This document shows positions 8,684 to 18,142 of a stretch of 64,000 bases of DNA, piece by piece (position 1 is the first letter of the stretch; every line of letters starts with the position of its first letter). The translations under genes and the position numbers were made by a program. The notes beneath the pieces are model-generated. The model had not been told where the DNA came from, did not search any database, and saw only the letters and a list, made by a program, of their open reading frames with translations. Source of the DNA: Pseudomonadota bacterium (GTDB lineage Bacteria > Pseudomonadota > Alphaproteobacteria > Rhizobiales > Xanthobacteraceae); assembly GCA_023451825.1 (NCBI GenBank), contig JAEXYA010000011.1, forward strand, positions 1-64,000, in the 5' to 3' direction.

Positions 8684-8717
8684 TTATGTTCGTACATATT
8701 AAATTGTACGAACATAA
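8684..8717. promoter_or_regulatory. Perfect inverted-repeat operator between the lyase and GntR genes
   Basis: TTATGTTCGTACA (8684-8696) and TGTACGAACATAA (8705-8717) are exact reverse complements separated by eight A/T bases. The position between divergent genes, 17 bases upstream of the lyase start, and the AT-rich context identify it as the likely binding site of the GntR/HutC regulator. It probably overlaps both promoters. Confidence 0.85.
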
Positions 8718-8767
8718 ACCCTATGTCAACCTGCTTGCTTGACGGAACGCCCGCGGATCAGGCTTCC

Positions 8768-9541
8768 ATGAATGGGAACAGAGACTCAGGGGTTTGGGTG
8801 GCAACAGCCGAAAAACGATATGCAGCGGTGGCCCGGGCGCTGACTGAAGCCATCGCCGACGGTCGGCACCCGGTTGGCTCCGTGCTTCCGACGGAATTCG
8901 AACTGGCAGACCAGTTCGCCGTCAGTCGCTCGACCGTTCGTGCGGCAATGCAGGAACTCCAGGCATCGGGGTTGGTGAGCCGCAAGCGCAATGCGGGCAC
9001 GCGCGTGGAGGCTACGGCGCCCGCCCGCAGCGGCGACGGCTTTACACAGGCACTGAACACGATCGAGGCGGTGCAGCAATTCGGCACCGAGACCGAGCGG
9101 CATGTACAGCGTGTCGCCGATGTGGTCGCCGATAGCGATCTGGCTGCGCAACTCGGCTGCCGGCCCGGCCGTCGCTGGCTGTGCATTTCGAGCCTGCGCA
9201 TGATCCCCGGAGATCCCACCCGAACGCCGATCTGCTGGACCGATGTGTATATCGACGGCACGTTTGCCGATGAGGTGCGCGCGAAGATGGACGCGCATCA
9301 CGAAATCTTCGGAACGTTGGTGGAAAAGATTTCGGGACGGCGTTTCGTGGAGATCCGTCAGGATATTTCGGCCGTCGGCGTCTCGCAGGTGATGGCCGGG
9401 CCGTTGAAGGCAGAGGCCGGCGCGCATGCGCTGTCGATCCGGCGGCAATATCTGTTCGCATCGAGCGAACTGGCGGAAGTGTCGCTCAGCATCCACCCGG
9501 CGGATCGCTATCGTTACTCGACGCGACTGCGACGGAGCTAG
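8768..9541 (+). CDS. GntR-family transcriptional regulator, HutC subfamily (UTRA effector domain)
   Basis: The N-terminal winged helix-turn-helix (about residues 15-80) shows YAAVARALTEAIADG, LPTEFELADQFAVSRSTVRAAMQEL and LVSRKRNAGTRV. The C-terminal UTRA ligand domain (about 95-255) follows. Such regulators usually repress a neighbouring catabolic operon until a small effector binds. It is divergent from the lyase across a 34-bp palindromic operator, so it very likely controls both itself and the lyase/Bug/fumC set. ATG 8768 leaves a reasonable leader after the operator; ATG 8723 would add 15 residues and start six bases after the operator. Confidence 0.9.
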   Translation: MNGNRDSGVWVATAEKRYAAVARALTEAIADGRHPVGSVLPTEFELADQFAVSRSTVRAAMQELQASGLVSRKRNAGTRVEATAPARSGDGFTQALNTIEAVQQFGTETERHVQRVADVVADSDLAAQLGCRPGRRWLCISSLRMIPGDPTRTPICWTDVYIDGTFADEVRAKMDAHHEIFGTLVEKISGRRFVEIRQDISAVGVSQVMAGPLKAEAGAHALSIRRQYLFASSELAEVSLSIHPADRYRYSTRLRRS

Positions 9542-9623
9542 TAGCGCGCGGAAATCCGAAGGTCAGCTTCCGTCAAGCTCCGATTGTGACGCTTGCATGC
9601 GTTTGATTCACATCGGCACAGGC

Positions 9624-10342
9624 ATGCTCGACACCATTATTCTTCTGACCGGCCCCGACGAATATTCAGTCTTCGCCCCACGGCTCCGTGAGTGCAATCC
9701 AGCCTTGAATGTGCTGCCGCATTCACCCTCGATGATCTCAGGGCCATCCCACAGCGGCAATTGCGCCGGGCCCGTTTGATCGCTTTCACCACCGACGTGA
9801 TCGTCCCCAGAGCGGTGCTCGATCGGCTGGGCCATGGCGCCTACAATTTCCATCCCGGCCCACCGCAATATCCGGGCTGGGCCCCGGCGCATTTTGCGGC
9901 CTATGATCGGGCAGCCAAATTCGGCTGCACCATGCATCGCATGGTGGAACGCGTCGATGCCGGGCCCATCATTACCACCGACCTGTTTGCCATTCCGCAG
10001 GGGCTGTCCGTCGGCGCGCTGGAGCATCTGGTCTATACGAAGCTGATCCAGATGTTCCTGAACATGGCGCGGACGCTGGCAACGCAGGTAACGCCGCTGG
10101 CCGAGAGCGATGTCCCATGGGGCAATAATCGCAGGACGCGCGCGGATTTTGCCGCAATGTGCCGGATCCCGCTCACCATTTCGCAGGAAGAACTCAAACG
10201 CCGGATCGAGGTGTTCGGCGACAGCGTCGGCGTTCTACCGACGCTCGAATTGCACGGATATCAGTTCAGCCTCGTGATACCGAAGTCAGAGAGCGAGCCG
10301 GCAGCCAGCGACGTACAAGACGGTGCGCGTATTGCTGCGTAA
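9624..10342 (+). pseudogene. Formyltransferase-family gene with an apparent frameshift
   Basis: Two frames together make one Fmt/PurN-like formyltransferase of about 239 residues. The first frame (from ATG 9624, MLDTIILLTGPDEYSVFAP..., or ATG 9597) runs to ...NPALNVLP at 9719; the second frame, open from about 9692 to 10342, continues AFTLDDLRAIPQRQL. One missing base near 9719-9721 would join them. The catalytic motif NFHPGPPQYPGWAP (Asn and His) and the Asp of ERVDAGPI are intact in the second part. The GTG at 9692 could start a truncated product, but it would lack the N-terminal fold. It could be a real mutation or a sequencing error. Confidence 0.65.
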
Positions 10343-10356
10343 AGATGTCAGCGATC

Positions 10357-10408
10357 GTAAGATGGGGTGAGCGGAGGCGCATCGCTCCAGAGCGATACCC
10401 ATCCTACG
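10357..10408. repeat. Intergenic palindromic repeat, family A (short copy 3)
   Basis: GTAAGATGGGGTGAGCG ... ATACCCATCCTACG, a shortened family A element that fills the gap between two convergent genes and ends 3 bases before the recJ stop codon. Confidence 0.75.
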
Positions 10409-10411
10409 CGA

Positions 10412-12250
10412 TCACCTGATCATACGCGGCTCGGTGCCGGGCAACGCCACATCGATCACGCGCATCTGCACGCGCTCCTGCCCCTGCCAGCGATCAACGG
10501 TGAGCGAGCCGGCCACATGGACCTGCTGGCCGCGATACTCCTGCAGCGCATTGCCGAGCTTCTGGCCGATGGAGCGAAACGCGATGCCATTGACCATGGC
10601 ACCATCCGACGATTTCAGCCGCAGCCGCAGATGCGCCTGCCCGACCTCATCCACATAAGCGAGCTGATGCGCCGGCAAAGCGATCACCGGCTCGGGATTG
10701 GCCTGGCCGAAAGGTCCTGCCCGATTGAGCGTGTTGACGAGATCGACGGTGACGCCGCGCGCGGTGACGGCGCCGTCGATGAACAGCTCTTTCTCGTTGC
10801 GGGATTTGGCAACATCGGGCGCGAGGCGCTCTTCGAGGAAGGCGCGGAATTCACCGAGCTTTTCCTTCTTCAGCGTGACTCCAGCAGCCATCGCATGGCC
10901 GCCGCCTTTCATCAACAGGCCTTCTGCCACGGCCTGACGCACCGCCTTGCCGAGATCGACGCCGGAAATCGAGCGGCCGGAGCCGGTGCCGATGCCGCCG
11001 GGTTCGAGTGCGATGGCAAATGACGGCCGCGCAAATTTCTCCTTCAGCCGCGAAGCCACGAGGCCGACGACACCGGGATGCCAGCCTTCGCTCGCGGTGA
11101 CGATGACGCTGCCTTTGTCCTCAAGACCGAGCGATGCGAGCGCTTCGGCTTCGGCTTGTGCCTCAGCCGCCTGTTCGATGACGCGGCGTTCGACATTGAG
11201 GCGATCGAGTTCGGCGGCGATAGCGGCGGCCTCGGAGACATCACCCTCGAGCAGAAGACGCACGCCGAGATCGGCGCGGCCGATGCGGCCACCGGCATTG
11301 ATGCGCGGGCCCAGCATGAAACCGAGGTGCCAGGCTTCCGGCGGCCCGTTGAGCCGCGCGACATCCATCAGCGCGACATGGCCGACATGATCGCGCCGGC
11401 GCAGCGCAATCAGCCCTTTGGCCACGAAAGCGCGGTTGAGGCCGATCAAGGGGGCCACGTCGGCGACGGTACCGAGCGCCACGTGATGCAGCATATCGAG
11501 CAGGTTCGGCTCGGGCATTTCCGGCTTCCAGAAACCGCGTGAACGCAGCTCCCGATTGACGGCGACCAACGTGATCAGCACGAGGCCGACGGCGGCGAGA
11601 TGGCCGAGGCCGGAAATATCGTCGAGGCGATTGGGGTTCACGACGGCATCGACGTCGGGCAATTCCTCATTGGCCTGATGGTGATCGATGACGACCACGG
11701 ACATCCCGAGCTTCTTCGCCTCCGCCAGCGGCTCGAAGCTCGTTGTGCCGCAATCAACGGTGACGAGCAGCGTATTGCCCTTGGCGGCCAGCGCGCGGAT
11801 CGCATCCACATTGGGACCGTAGCCTTCAAAGATGCGGTCGGGAATGTGGATGTCGGGATCGAGGCCGCAATGACGCAGATGCCAGGCGAGCAGTGCCGAG
11901 GATGTGGCGCCGTCAACGTCGTAGTCGCCGAAGATCGCGACCTTCTCGCCGCGCACGGCGGCATCCGCGATGCGTTTGGCGGCGGCTTCCATCTGGGTGA
12001 TGGTGAACGGATCCGGCATCAGCTTGCGGATGGTCGGATCGAGAAAATCCTCGACGGCATCGAGTTCGATATTCCGGCCGGCGATGACGCGTGCCAGCAT
12101 CTCCGGCAGCTTGAATCGCTGCACCATCGCCAAAGCCCGCGCAGCGCCGCGCTGATCGACGCGGTCACGCCAAGTGCGACCGGTGGCGGACTGGGTCACG
12201 CCGAGAAAGGCTGGGTGGATAAGGTCGGGGATGTCGGTGGATGGGGACAT
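10412..12250 (-). CDS. recJ: Single-stranded-DNA-specific exonuclease RecJ
   Basis: RecJ degrades single-stranded DNA 5' to 3' in recombinational and mismatch repair. The 612-residue protein carries the DHH-superfamily motifs IFGDYDVDGATSS and VVVIDHHQANEE (metal ligands), the DHHA1 motif GGGHAMAAG, and a C-terminal OB-like domain. It is transcribed in the same direction as the upstream HAD, GNAT, glpX and hom genes, but is separated from them by a family B repeat. The start is an ATG (MSPSTDIPDLIHP). Confidence 0.95.
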   Translation of the reverse strand: MSPSTDIPDLIHPAFLGVTQSATGRTWRDRVDQRGAARALAMVQRFKLPEMLARVIAGRNIELDAVEDFLDPTIRKLMPDPFTITQMEAAAKRIADAAVRGEKVAIFGDYDVDGATSSALLAWHLRHCGLDPDIHIPDRIFEGYGPNVDAIRALAAKGNTLLVTVDCGTTSFEPLAEAKKLGMSVVVIDHHQANEELPDVDAVVNPNRLDDISGLGHLAAVGLVLITLVAVNRELRSRGFWKPEMPEPNLLDMLHHVALGTVADVAPLIGLNRAFVAKGLIALRRRDHVGHVALMDVARLNGPPEAWHLGFMLGPRINAGGRIGRADLGVRLLLEGDVSEAAAIAAELDRLNVERRVIEQAAEAQAEAEALASLGLEDKGSVIVTASEGWHPGVVGLVASRLKEKFARPSFAIALEPGGIGTGSGRSISGVDLGKAVRQAVAEGLLMKGGGHAMAAGVTLKKEKLGEFRAFLEERLAPDVAKSRNEKELFIDGAVTARGVTVDLVNTLNRAGPFGQANPEPVIALPAHQLAYVDEVGQAHLRLRLKSSDGAMVNGIAFRSIGQKLGNALQEYRGQQVHVAGSLTVDRWQGQERVQMRVIDVALPGTEPRMIR

Positions 12251-12311
12251 GCGCGCAGATAAGCATGATGGGCGCGCAAGGCAAATAGTGGGGCTGGTGC
12301 CCCATTCCGTG

Positions 12312-12418
12312 CCTCATGGTGAGGAGGCGCGCAGCGCCGTCTCGAACCATCAGATCGCCGGGCTCGGAGCTTGCGGCCATCCTTCGAGATGCCGCTTCGC
12401 GGCTCCTCAGGATGAGGG
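12312..12418. repeat. Intergenic palindromic repeat, family B (copy 2)
   Basis: CCTCATGGTGAGGAGGCGC ... TCTCGAACCAT ... CCTTCGAGATGC ... CTCCTCAGGATGAGG. It lies between the HAD gene and recJ, 24 bases after the HAD stop. Confidence 0.85.
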
Positions 12419-12442
12419 TGGAGTGTGAGGCGGCTGGTTACC

Positions 12443-13162
12443 TCAACACCCCAGCCGCTTCGCCATATCCTCGAAATCATCCGCCACCACGTCCCAGTCG
12501 CCATCGGCCTTGAAGTCGCGGTTCTGCAGCGGGCCGTATTCGGTGATGCGCGGAACGAAGCCGGTCCTGAGACCACATTTCTGCGCGGCGTCCAGGTCGT
12601 TGTTGTGGGCGGCGACCATCATCACTTCATGCGGCTTCAGGCTGAGCAGTTCACAGGCGCCGAGATAGCTTTCGGGGTCGGGCTTGTAGTGTTTGAACAG
12701 CTCGGCGCTCATGATCAGATCCCATGGCAGGCCGCCGAACTTCGCCATGTTGGTGAGCAGAGCGACATTGCCGTTGGACAGCGGGCTGATGGTGAATTTC
12801 GTCTTCAGACGCGTCAGGCCCGGCACCGAATCCTTCCACGGATGCAGGCGGTGCCAGCCGAGGGTGAGATGATGCAGGTCGTCGTCGCTAAGGCCCTTGA
12901 TGCCGAACTTTTCGACCAGATCTTCAAGCGACTGGCGATGCAGTTTGTCGAGCTTGAGGAAGCCGCGTTCGGGATGATGGCGCACGCTGTCCATGGACGG
13001 CACATAAGCTTGCCGCCAGGCATCGACGAGTGCGGTCCAGTCGGCGGTGATACCGCGCGCGGCGCTCCATGCGGTGAAGTCGTTGATCAGGCTGGTGCGC
13101 CAATCGACGACGGTGCCGAACACGTCGAAGATCAGGGCTTTGACGGAGGACGTGTCGCTCAT
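12443..13162 (-). CDS. Haloacid dehalogenase type II (HAD superfamily)
   Basis: A 239-residue cytoplasmic HAD hydrolase. Motif I FDVFGTVVDW supplies the nucleophilic aspartate, motif II is SNGN, the motif III lysine is in HYKPDPESY, and motif IV is AAHNNDLDAA. This arrangement is that of L-2-haloacid dehalogenases, which release halide from short 2-haloalkanoates. Many chromosomal members may have other substrates, so the substrate is an inference. It lies between two repeat elements and is probably transcribed alone. Confidence 0.85.
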   Translation of the reverse strand: MSDTSSVKALIFDVFGTVVDWRTSLINDFTAWSAARGITADWTALVDAWRQAYVPSMDSVRHHPERGFLKLDKLHRQSLEDLVEKFGIKGLSDDDLHHLTLGWHRLHPWKDSVPGLTRLKTKFTISPLSNGNVALLTNMAKFGGLPWDLIMSAELFKHYKPDPESYLGACELLSLKPHEVMMVAAHNNDLDAAQKCGLRTGFVPRITEYGPLQNRDFKADGDWDVVADDFEDMAKRLGC

Positions 13163-13213
13163 GGTCTCGCTCCCGTGTTTTGTTTTTTATCGTGTTTTTA
13201 TCGTTGGTCGTCC

Positions 13214-13339
13214 GTGTCCCGGACGCGATGCGGCGCGGAGCGCCGCTTCGCAGAGCCGGGACCGTTACGAGCACCGGCGTTTGATACGGTCCCGGCTCTG
13301 CGGAGCAGCGTGAAGAACGCTGCACCGCGTCCGGGACAC
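13214..13339. repeat. Intergenic palindromic repeat, family C
   Basis: GTGTCCCGGACGCG and CGCGTCCGGGACAC are exact inverted arms, with an inner pair around CCGGGACCGT/ACGGTCCCGG. It ends 7 bases before the stop of the downstream GNAT gene. A shorter relative lies at 20095-20138. Confidence 0.85.
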
Positions 13340-13346
13340 CATGAGA

Positions 13347-13817
13347 TCAGAGTATCTTGCGATACTGCATGAAGCCGGAATTGTCCGCGACCTGATCGTA
13401 CAAGATCCGCGCCTGCGCATTCTCGTTTTGCGTCAGCCAGTGCACGCGGCTGCAGCCGTCGGTCTTGGCTTTCGCATACACCGCTTCGATCAGCGCACGC
13501 CCGAGGCCGAGGCCGCGCGCGCTGTTGTCGACGAACAGATCCTGCAGATAGCAGTAATCCCCCGGCGTCCAGCTTGAGCGGTGATACAGGAACTGGACGA
13601 TGCCCGTCAGCTTGCCGTCCACATACGCGCCGAGCAGGAACATCTGCTCGTTGGCGTCGTGAAAGCGCTTCCAGGCGGTGTCAGTGGCGACCTGCGGCAG
13701 CGTGGCCTTGTAGAAGGTCAAATAGCCCTGCCATAGCGGCTCCCAGGCGGCCCTTTCATCGGGGCCGACCGGGCGGATGTCGACATTTTGTGCTTTGGGC
13801 ATTTGCGCCTGGCTCAA
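13347..13817 (-). CDS. GNAT-family N-acetyltransferase
   Basis: A 156-residue acetyltransferase with the GNAT motif A sequence VDNSARGLGLGRAL (acetyl-CoA pyrophosphate loop) and YLQDLFV before it. The TTG at 13817 overlaps the glpX stop (TTGA), so the two genes are probably translationally coupled; ATG at 13802 is an alternative start. The acceptor substrate cannot be told from sequence. It is the last gene of the alaC-hom-glpX-GNAT run. Confidence 0.85.
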   Translation of the reverse strand: MSQAQMPKAQNVDIRPVGPDERAAWEPLWQGYLTFYKATLPQVATDTAWKRFHDANEQMFLLGAYVDGKLTGIVQFLYHRSSWTPGDYCYLQDLFVDNSARGLGLGRALIEAVYAKAKTDGCSRVHWLTQNENAQARILYDQVADNSGFMQYRKIL

Positions 13818-14812
13818 TCGAGGTGGAATTTTTCGAGCTGACGATGCTCGCCCTTGATGATGCGGACGGTGCCGGTCACCGAACGCATGACGATGGTTTC
13901 GGTCTCGATCACGTTGCCGCGGAATTTGACGCCGGATAGCAGCGCGCCATCGGTGACGCCAGTCGCGGCGAACAGGCAGTCGCCCTTGGCCATGTCCTCG
14001 ATGCGATAGATCATCTTCGGGTCCGTGACGCCCATCTTGCGCGAGCGTTCGCGCTTCTCGTCGGTGTCGAGGATCAGGCGGGTCAGCATCTGGCCGCCGA
14101 TGCAGCGCAGTGCCACGGCTGCCAGCACGCCTTCAGGAGCGCCGCCGGTGCCCATATAGATATCGATGCCCGACTTGTCGGGATCGGTGGTGTGGATGAC
14201 GCCGGCGACGTCACCATCCGGGATCAGGCGCAGCGAAGCGCCGGTGGCGCGGATCGCGTTGATGAGCGGTTCATGGCGCGGACGCTCCAGCACCAGTGCG
14301 GTGATCTCCGACACCGGCACGCCCTTGGCCTTGGCGAGGCGCTGGATATTTTCGGCCGGCGGCGCATCGAGATCGAGCAGGTTCTTGTCGTAGCCCGGAC
14401 CGATCGCCAGCTTTTCCATGTAGACGTCCGGCGCGTGCAGCAGCGTACCGCCATCGGCCATCGCGAGGGTCGCGATGGAGCCCGGCATGTCCTTGGCGCA
14501 GAGTGTGGTGCCTTCGAGCGGATCGACGGCTATGTCCACCTTCGGGCCAGCATTGATGCCGACCTTTTCGCCGATGAACAGCATCGGCGCCTCGTCGCGC
14601 TCGCCCTCGCCGATCACGATGGTGCCTTCGATGGGCAGCTTGTTGAGCTCGCGGCGCATCGCGTCCACGGCCGCCTGGTCGGCCGCCTTTTCCTTGCCGT
14701 GGCCACGCAAGCGCGCTGCCGACACTGCCGCACGTTCGGTCACGCGCACGATTTCCAGTGTCAGAATGCGCTCCAGCAATTGCTGCGGCGGGACGGAAAT
14801 ATGGGTGGACAT
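13814..14812 (-). CDS. glpX: Class II fructose-1,6-bisphosphatase (GlpX)
   Basis: Hydrolyses fructose 1,6-bisphosphate to fructose 6-phosphate in gluconeogenesis or the Calvin cycle. The 332-residue protein shows the family motifs GEGERDEAPMLFIGE and DPLEGTTLCA (metal-binding aspartates) and GTGGAPEGVLAA. It lies 58 bases downstream of hom, with a small hairpin (14832-14850) between them, and overlaps the following GNAT gene. Confidence 0.95.
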   Translation of the reverse strand: MSTHISVPPQQLLERILTLEIVRVTERAAVSAARLRGHGKEKAADQAAVDAMRRELNKLPIEGTIVIGEGERDEAPMLFIGEKVGINAGPKVDIAVDPLEGTTLCAKDMPGSIATLAMADGGTLLHAPDVYMEKLAIGPGYDKNLLDLDAPPAENIQRLAKAKGVPVSEITALVLERPRHEPLINAIRATGASLRLIPDGDVAGVIHTTDPDKSGIDIYMGTGGAPEGVLAAVALRCIGGQMLTRLILDTDEKRERSRKMGVTDPKMIYRIEDMAKGDCLFAATGVTDGALLSGVKFRGNVIETETIVMRSVTGTVRIIKGEHRQLEKFHLD

Positions 14813-14870
14813 CGATTGGCTCCTTTAACGGCGGGTCTGGGTGAGACCCGTATAACTCTCAAACAGGCGA

Positions 14871-16193
14871 TCAGTTCTTCTCGATGCGGATCACCTGCGG
14901 CTTGCCCGAGATCACCTTGTCCTTCTGCACCGCCTGCAGCGCACGGCGCATGGCGTCTTCAGAGGTCGCATAGGTGATCAGGATAACCGGCACGGGTGAC
15001 GATTTCTTGGTGCCGTCGATCGGCTCCAACCCGCCATTCGGATGTTTCTGCACGATGGATTCGAGCGAAATCTTTTGCTCGGCCAGACGCGTAGCGATAC
15101 GCGCAGCGGTGCCGGCGAGATCGCGCGCCATCAGGCGGATGTAATAGCCGCCTTCATGGCGCTCCATCGGTGCCTTGGTGGTGGTCGCAAGCTTTGCCAC
15201 AGGCTGCGCGAAAGGCAGCGCGCGGACGTTGCGGGCGACATCTGCGATATCGGCGAGCACGGCGGATGCCGTTGCCGCACCGCCTGCCCCCGGACCAACC
15301 AGCGTAATCGGCGCAACGCCGTTGCCGTCGATGGTGACGGCATTGGTCACACCCATCACCTGCGCGATGGACGAGTTCAGCGGCACCATGGTCGGATGCA
15401 CGCGCTGTTCGATACCGGTCTTGGTGCGCATGGCAACGCCGAGCAGCTTGATGCGATAGCCGAGATCGGCGGCCGCGCGGAGATCTTCGGCGGCAATCGT
15501 GGAGATGCCCTCGACAGAGACTGCGCTCTCATTGACCTTGGTGCCGAATGCGAGGCTGGCAAGAATGGCCAGCTTCTGCGCGGTGTCGTAGCCGTCGACG
15601 TCGAAGGACGGTTCGGCTTCGGCATAACCGAGGCGCTGGGCGTCCTTGAGGCACTCCTCGAAGGACAAGCCCTCCTGCTCCATCCGAGTGAGGATGTAAT
15701 TGCAAGTGCCGTTGAGAATACCATAGACGCGATTGATCGAGGTACCCGACAGGCCCTCGCGGATGGTCTTGATGACAGGGATGGCGCCGGCGACGGCGGC
15801 TTCGTAATTCAGTGCGCCGCCATGCTTCTCCGCCAGCGTGGCGAGCTTGACGCCGTGCTTGGCGACCAGCGCCTTGTTGGCAGTGACGACGGACTTGCCG
15901 GCGGCGAGTGCTGCGGAGATCGACGACAAAGCGGGATCGCCCGAACCGCCCATCAATTCAACAAAGCAATCCACCTCGGGATGGGTCGCGACAGCCAGCG
16001 GGTCTTTCATCCAATCGATGCCGCGCAGGTCAATCCCGCGCTTCTTGGCCTTGCTGCGGGCGGTGACCGCCACGACCTTGATGCCACGGCCACAACGTGC
16101 CGAAAGGATCGACTGCTGCGCTTCGATGAGACGGACGACTTCGGCGCCAACGGTGCCGAGACCCGCGATACCCACTTTGAGGGGTGCGACCAT
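14871..16193 (-). CDS. hom: Homoserine dehydrogenase
   Basis: Reduces L-aspartate 4-semialdehyde to homoserine, the branch point to threonine and methionine. The 440-residue protein has the N-terminal NAD(P) motif GIAGLGTVGAEVV, the homoserine dehydrogenase core (NGTCNYILTRME, GVAPITLVGPGAGG) and a C-terminal ACT domain (about 355-435) suited to feedback by threonine. It sits 71 bases downstream of the aminotransferase gene and upstream of glpX, forming a co-directional set. Confidence 0.96.
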   Translation of the reverse strand: MVAPLKVGIAGLGTVGAEVVRLIEAQQSILSARCGRGIKVVAVTARSKAKKRGIDLRGIDWMKDPLAVATHPEVDCFVELMGGSGDPALSSISAALAAGKSVVTANKALVAKHGVKLATLAEKHGGALNYEAAVAGAIPVIKTIREGLSGTSINRVYGILNGTCNYILTRMEQEGLSFEECLKDAQRLGYAEAEPSFDVDGYDTAQKLAILASLAFGTKVNESAVSVEGISTIAAEDLRAAADLGYRIKLLGVAMRTKTGIEQRVHPTMVPLNSSIAQVMGVTNAVTIDGNGVAPITLVGPGAGGAATASAVLADIADVARNVRALPFAQPVAKLATTTKAPMERHEGGYYIRLMARDLAGTAARIATRLAEQKISLESIVQKHPNGGLEPIDGTKKSSPVPVILITYATSEDAMRRALQAVQKDKVISGKPQVIRIEKN

Positions 16194-16264
16194 AAACTGT
16201 AACCTGTCGGAAGAGTTCTTATTGAGCGACTGACCGGGCGCCGCAGGCGACGCCCGTTCTGTGC

Positions 16265-17485
16265 CTATCGCCGATTGGCGAGCGGAACCACGTTGTGCAA
16301 CGTTTCCAGCCCGGTTTCAAGAAACCGGCGGACGCCGCGGGCAGCCTGGCGAATGCGCTGCTCGTTTTCGACCATGGCGATACGGACATAGCCTTCACCA
16401 TGCTCGCCGAAGCCGATGCCTGGAGCCACCACGACGCCGGACTTTTCAACGAGAAGCGTTGCAAACTGCATGGAGCCGACCTCGCGGAACTTCTCCGGCA
16501 GCGGCGCCCAGGCAAACATGGACGATTCCGGCGACGGGATGGTCCAGCCGGCGCGGCCAAAGCTGTCCACCAGGACATCGCGGCGCTTGCGATAGGTGTC
16601 GCGCATTTCCTTGATGCAGTCTTCCGGCCCGTTGAGCGCAGCGGTGGCCGCGACCTGCACCGGGGTAAAGGCCCCGTAATCGAGATAGGACTTCACCCGG
16701 GTCAGCGCCGAGACGATGCGCTCATTGCCGACCGCAAAGCCCATGCGCCAGCCGGCCATGGAGAAGGTCTTGGACATCGAGGTAAACTCGACGCAGACAT
16801 CGATGGCGCCGGGCACCTGCAACACCGACGGCGGCGGGTTCTTGTCATTGAAATAGACCTCGGCATAAGCGAGGTCGGACAGGATGTAGATTTCGTGCTT
16901 CTTCGCGAAGGCAACGAGGTCCTTGTAGAAATCGAGGCTCGCGACCTTGGCGGTCGGGTTCGACGGATAGCACACCACCAGCGCGATCGGCTTCGGGATC
17001 GAATGCTGGATGGCGCGTTCAACCGAGGCAAAGAAATCCGGGGTCGGATCCGACGGCACCGAGCGGATCACGCCGCCCGCCATCAGGAAGCCGAACGCGT
17101 GAATGGGGTAGCTGGGATTGGGCACCAGCACCACATCGCCGGGGGCCGTGATGGCCTGCGCCACATTGGCGAAGCCTTCCTTGGAGCCGAGCGTGGCGAC
17201 GATCTGGGTGTCAGGATCCAGCTTCACGCCGAACCGGCGGGCATAATAACCGGCCTGGGCTTTGCGAAGACCGGGAATGCCCTTCGAGGACGAATAGCCA
17301 TCGGTGCGTGGCTTGCCGAGGGTCTCCTTGAGCTTCTCGAGGACATGCGGCGGGGTCGGCAGATCCGGATTGCCCATGCCCATATCGATGATATCGGCGC
17401 CCGAATTGCGCGCGGCGGCCTTGGCTCGGTTGATCTGTTCGAACACATAGGGCGGCAGGCGGCGAATTCGGTAAAAGTCGTCCAT
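16265..17485 (-). CDS. alaC: Class I/II aminotransferase, AlaC-like (glutamate-pyruvate type)
   Basis: PLP-dependent fold-type I aminotransferase of 406 residues. The opening RIRRLPPYVFEQINR, GSKEGFANVAQAI, PNPSYPIHAFGFLMAGG and the PLP-lysine segment SMSKTFSMAGWRMGF closely follow E. coli AlaC, which makes alanine from pyruvate and glutamate. Homologues in alphaproteobacteria are often labelled LL-diaminopimelate or aspartate aminotransferase, so specificity is uncertain. Being upstream of hom, a role in aspartate-family amino acids is possible. Confidence 0.85.
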   Translation of the reverse strand: MDDFYRIRRLPPYVFEQINRAKAAARNSGADIIDMGMGNPDLPTPPHVLEKLKETLGKPRTDGYSSSKGIPGLRKAQAGYYARRFGVKLDPDTQIVATLGSKEGFANVAQAITAPGDVVLVPNPSYPIHAFGFLMAGGVIRSVPSDPTPDFFASVERAIQHSIPKPIALVVCYPSNPTAKVASLDFYKDLVAFAKKHEIYILSDLAYAEVYFNDKNPPPSVLQVPGAIDVCVEFTSMSKTFSMAGWRMGFAVGNERIVSALTRVKSYLDYGAFTPVQVAATAALNGPEDCIKEMRDTYRKRRDVLVDSFGRAGWTIPSPESSMFAWAPLPEKFREVGSMQFATLLVEKSGVVVAPGIGFGEHGEGYVRIAMVENEQRIRQAARGVRRFLETGLETLHNVVPLANRR

Positions 17486-17584
17486 GGGTCTCGGGCTCCG
17501 GGGGAACCGCCTTCAAGGTGCGGTTGAATCGCCTAGTTTTAGCATGGGGACCGGGTGACACCAGTCACGACCGGGTGGAATCGC

Positions 17585-17911
17585 TCAGCGGGTCGAGGTT
17601 TTTGCCGCTGGGGCCTCGGGGGTCACGACGGCCTGGCGATCGCGAGCCTTGATCAGGTCGGCCTCGAGCTTGGCCTGGTCGGTCGGATTCAAGGTGGCAT
17701 CGCTGCTGCGGGCGGTCGGAAGGTCGTGCACCGGGAGGTATTCGCCGGGCTGCGCGGGACGCTGCGGCAAGCCTGCAGGAGCCCCGACCACCGGCAGATC
17801 GGCAACGGTCGAGGCGCAGCCGCCCAGCGCAAGGCCGAGCGCCAGCAGCGCCGCCCAGGCCCCCGCCCGGCCGCTGTCCAATGTCCTGCCAATCGTTCCA
17901 AAACGCTTCAC
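17585..17911 (-). CDS. Small lipoprotein of unknown function
   Basis: A 108-residue protein with a lipoprotein signal: a hydrophobic stretch ALLALGLALGGC with the acylated cysteine at position 32. The mature part is short, polar and proline/alanine rich, with no recognised domain. It lies between the aminotransferase gene and the divergent phaC. Signal and lipobox support expression; function unknown. Confidence 0.7.
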   Translation of the reverse strand: MKRFGTIGRTLDSGRAGAWAALLALGLALGGCASTVADLPVVGAPAGLPQRPAQPGEYLPVHDLPTARSSDATLNPTDQAKLEADLIKARDRQAVVTPEAPAAKTSTR

Positions 17912-18142
17912 GCAACAACCTTACATCAATTCTCGCACGGCCTCATCCTGCCGCGGGGGACCATCTAGGTCACAAATCTTTAACACCGTCAGAATGGCGC
18001 AGGCTTGGCGGGGCAATATGACTTTAGCAAGACGCATATCGCGCTGCAGCACATCGAATCCTGCGGCGATCTGCGAACTATGTCATCATGCTGCCGCGTG
18101 GTGACGTATCGTCACCGCATTGGAATGAAGCCGCAGGCCACC

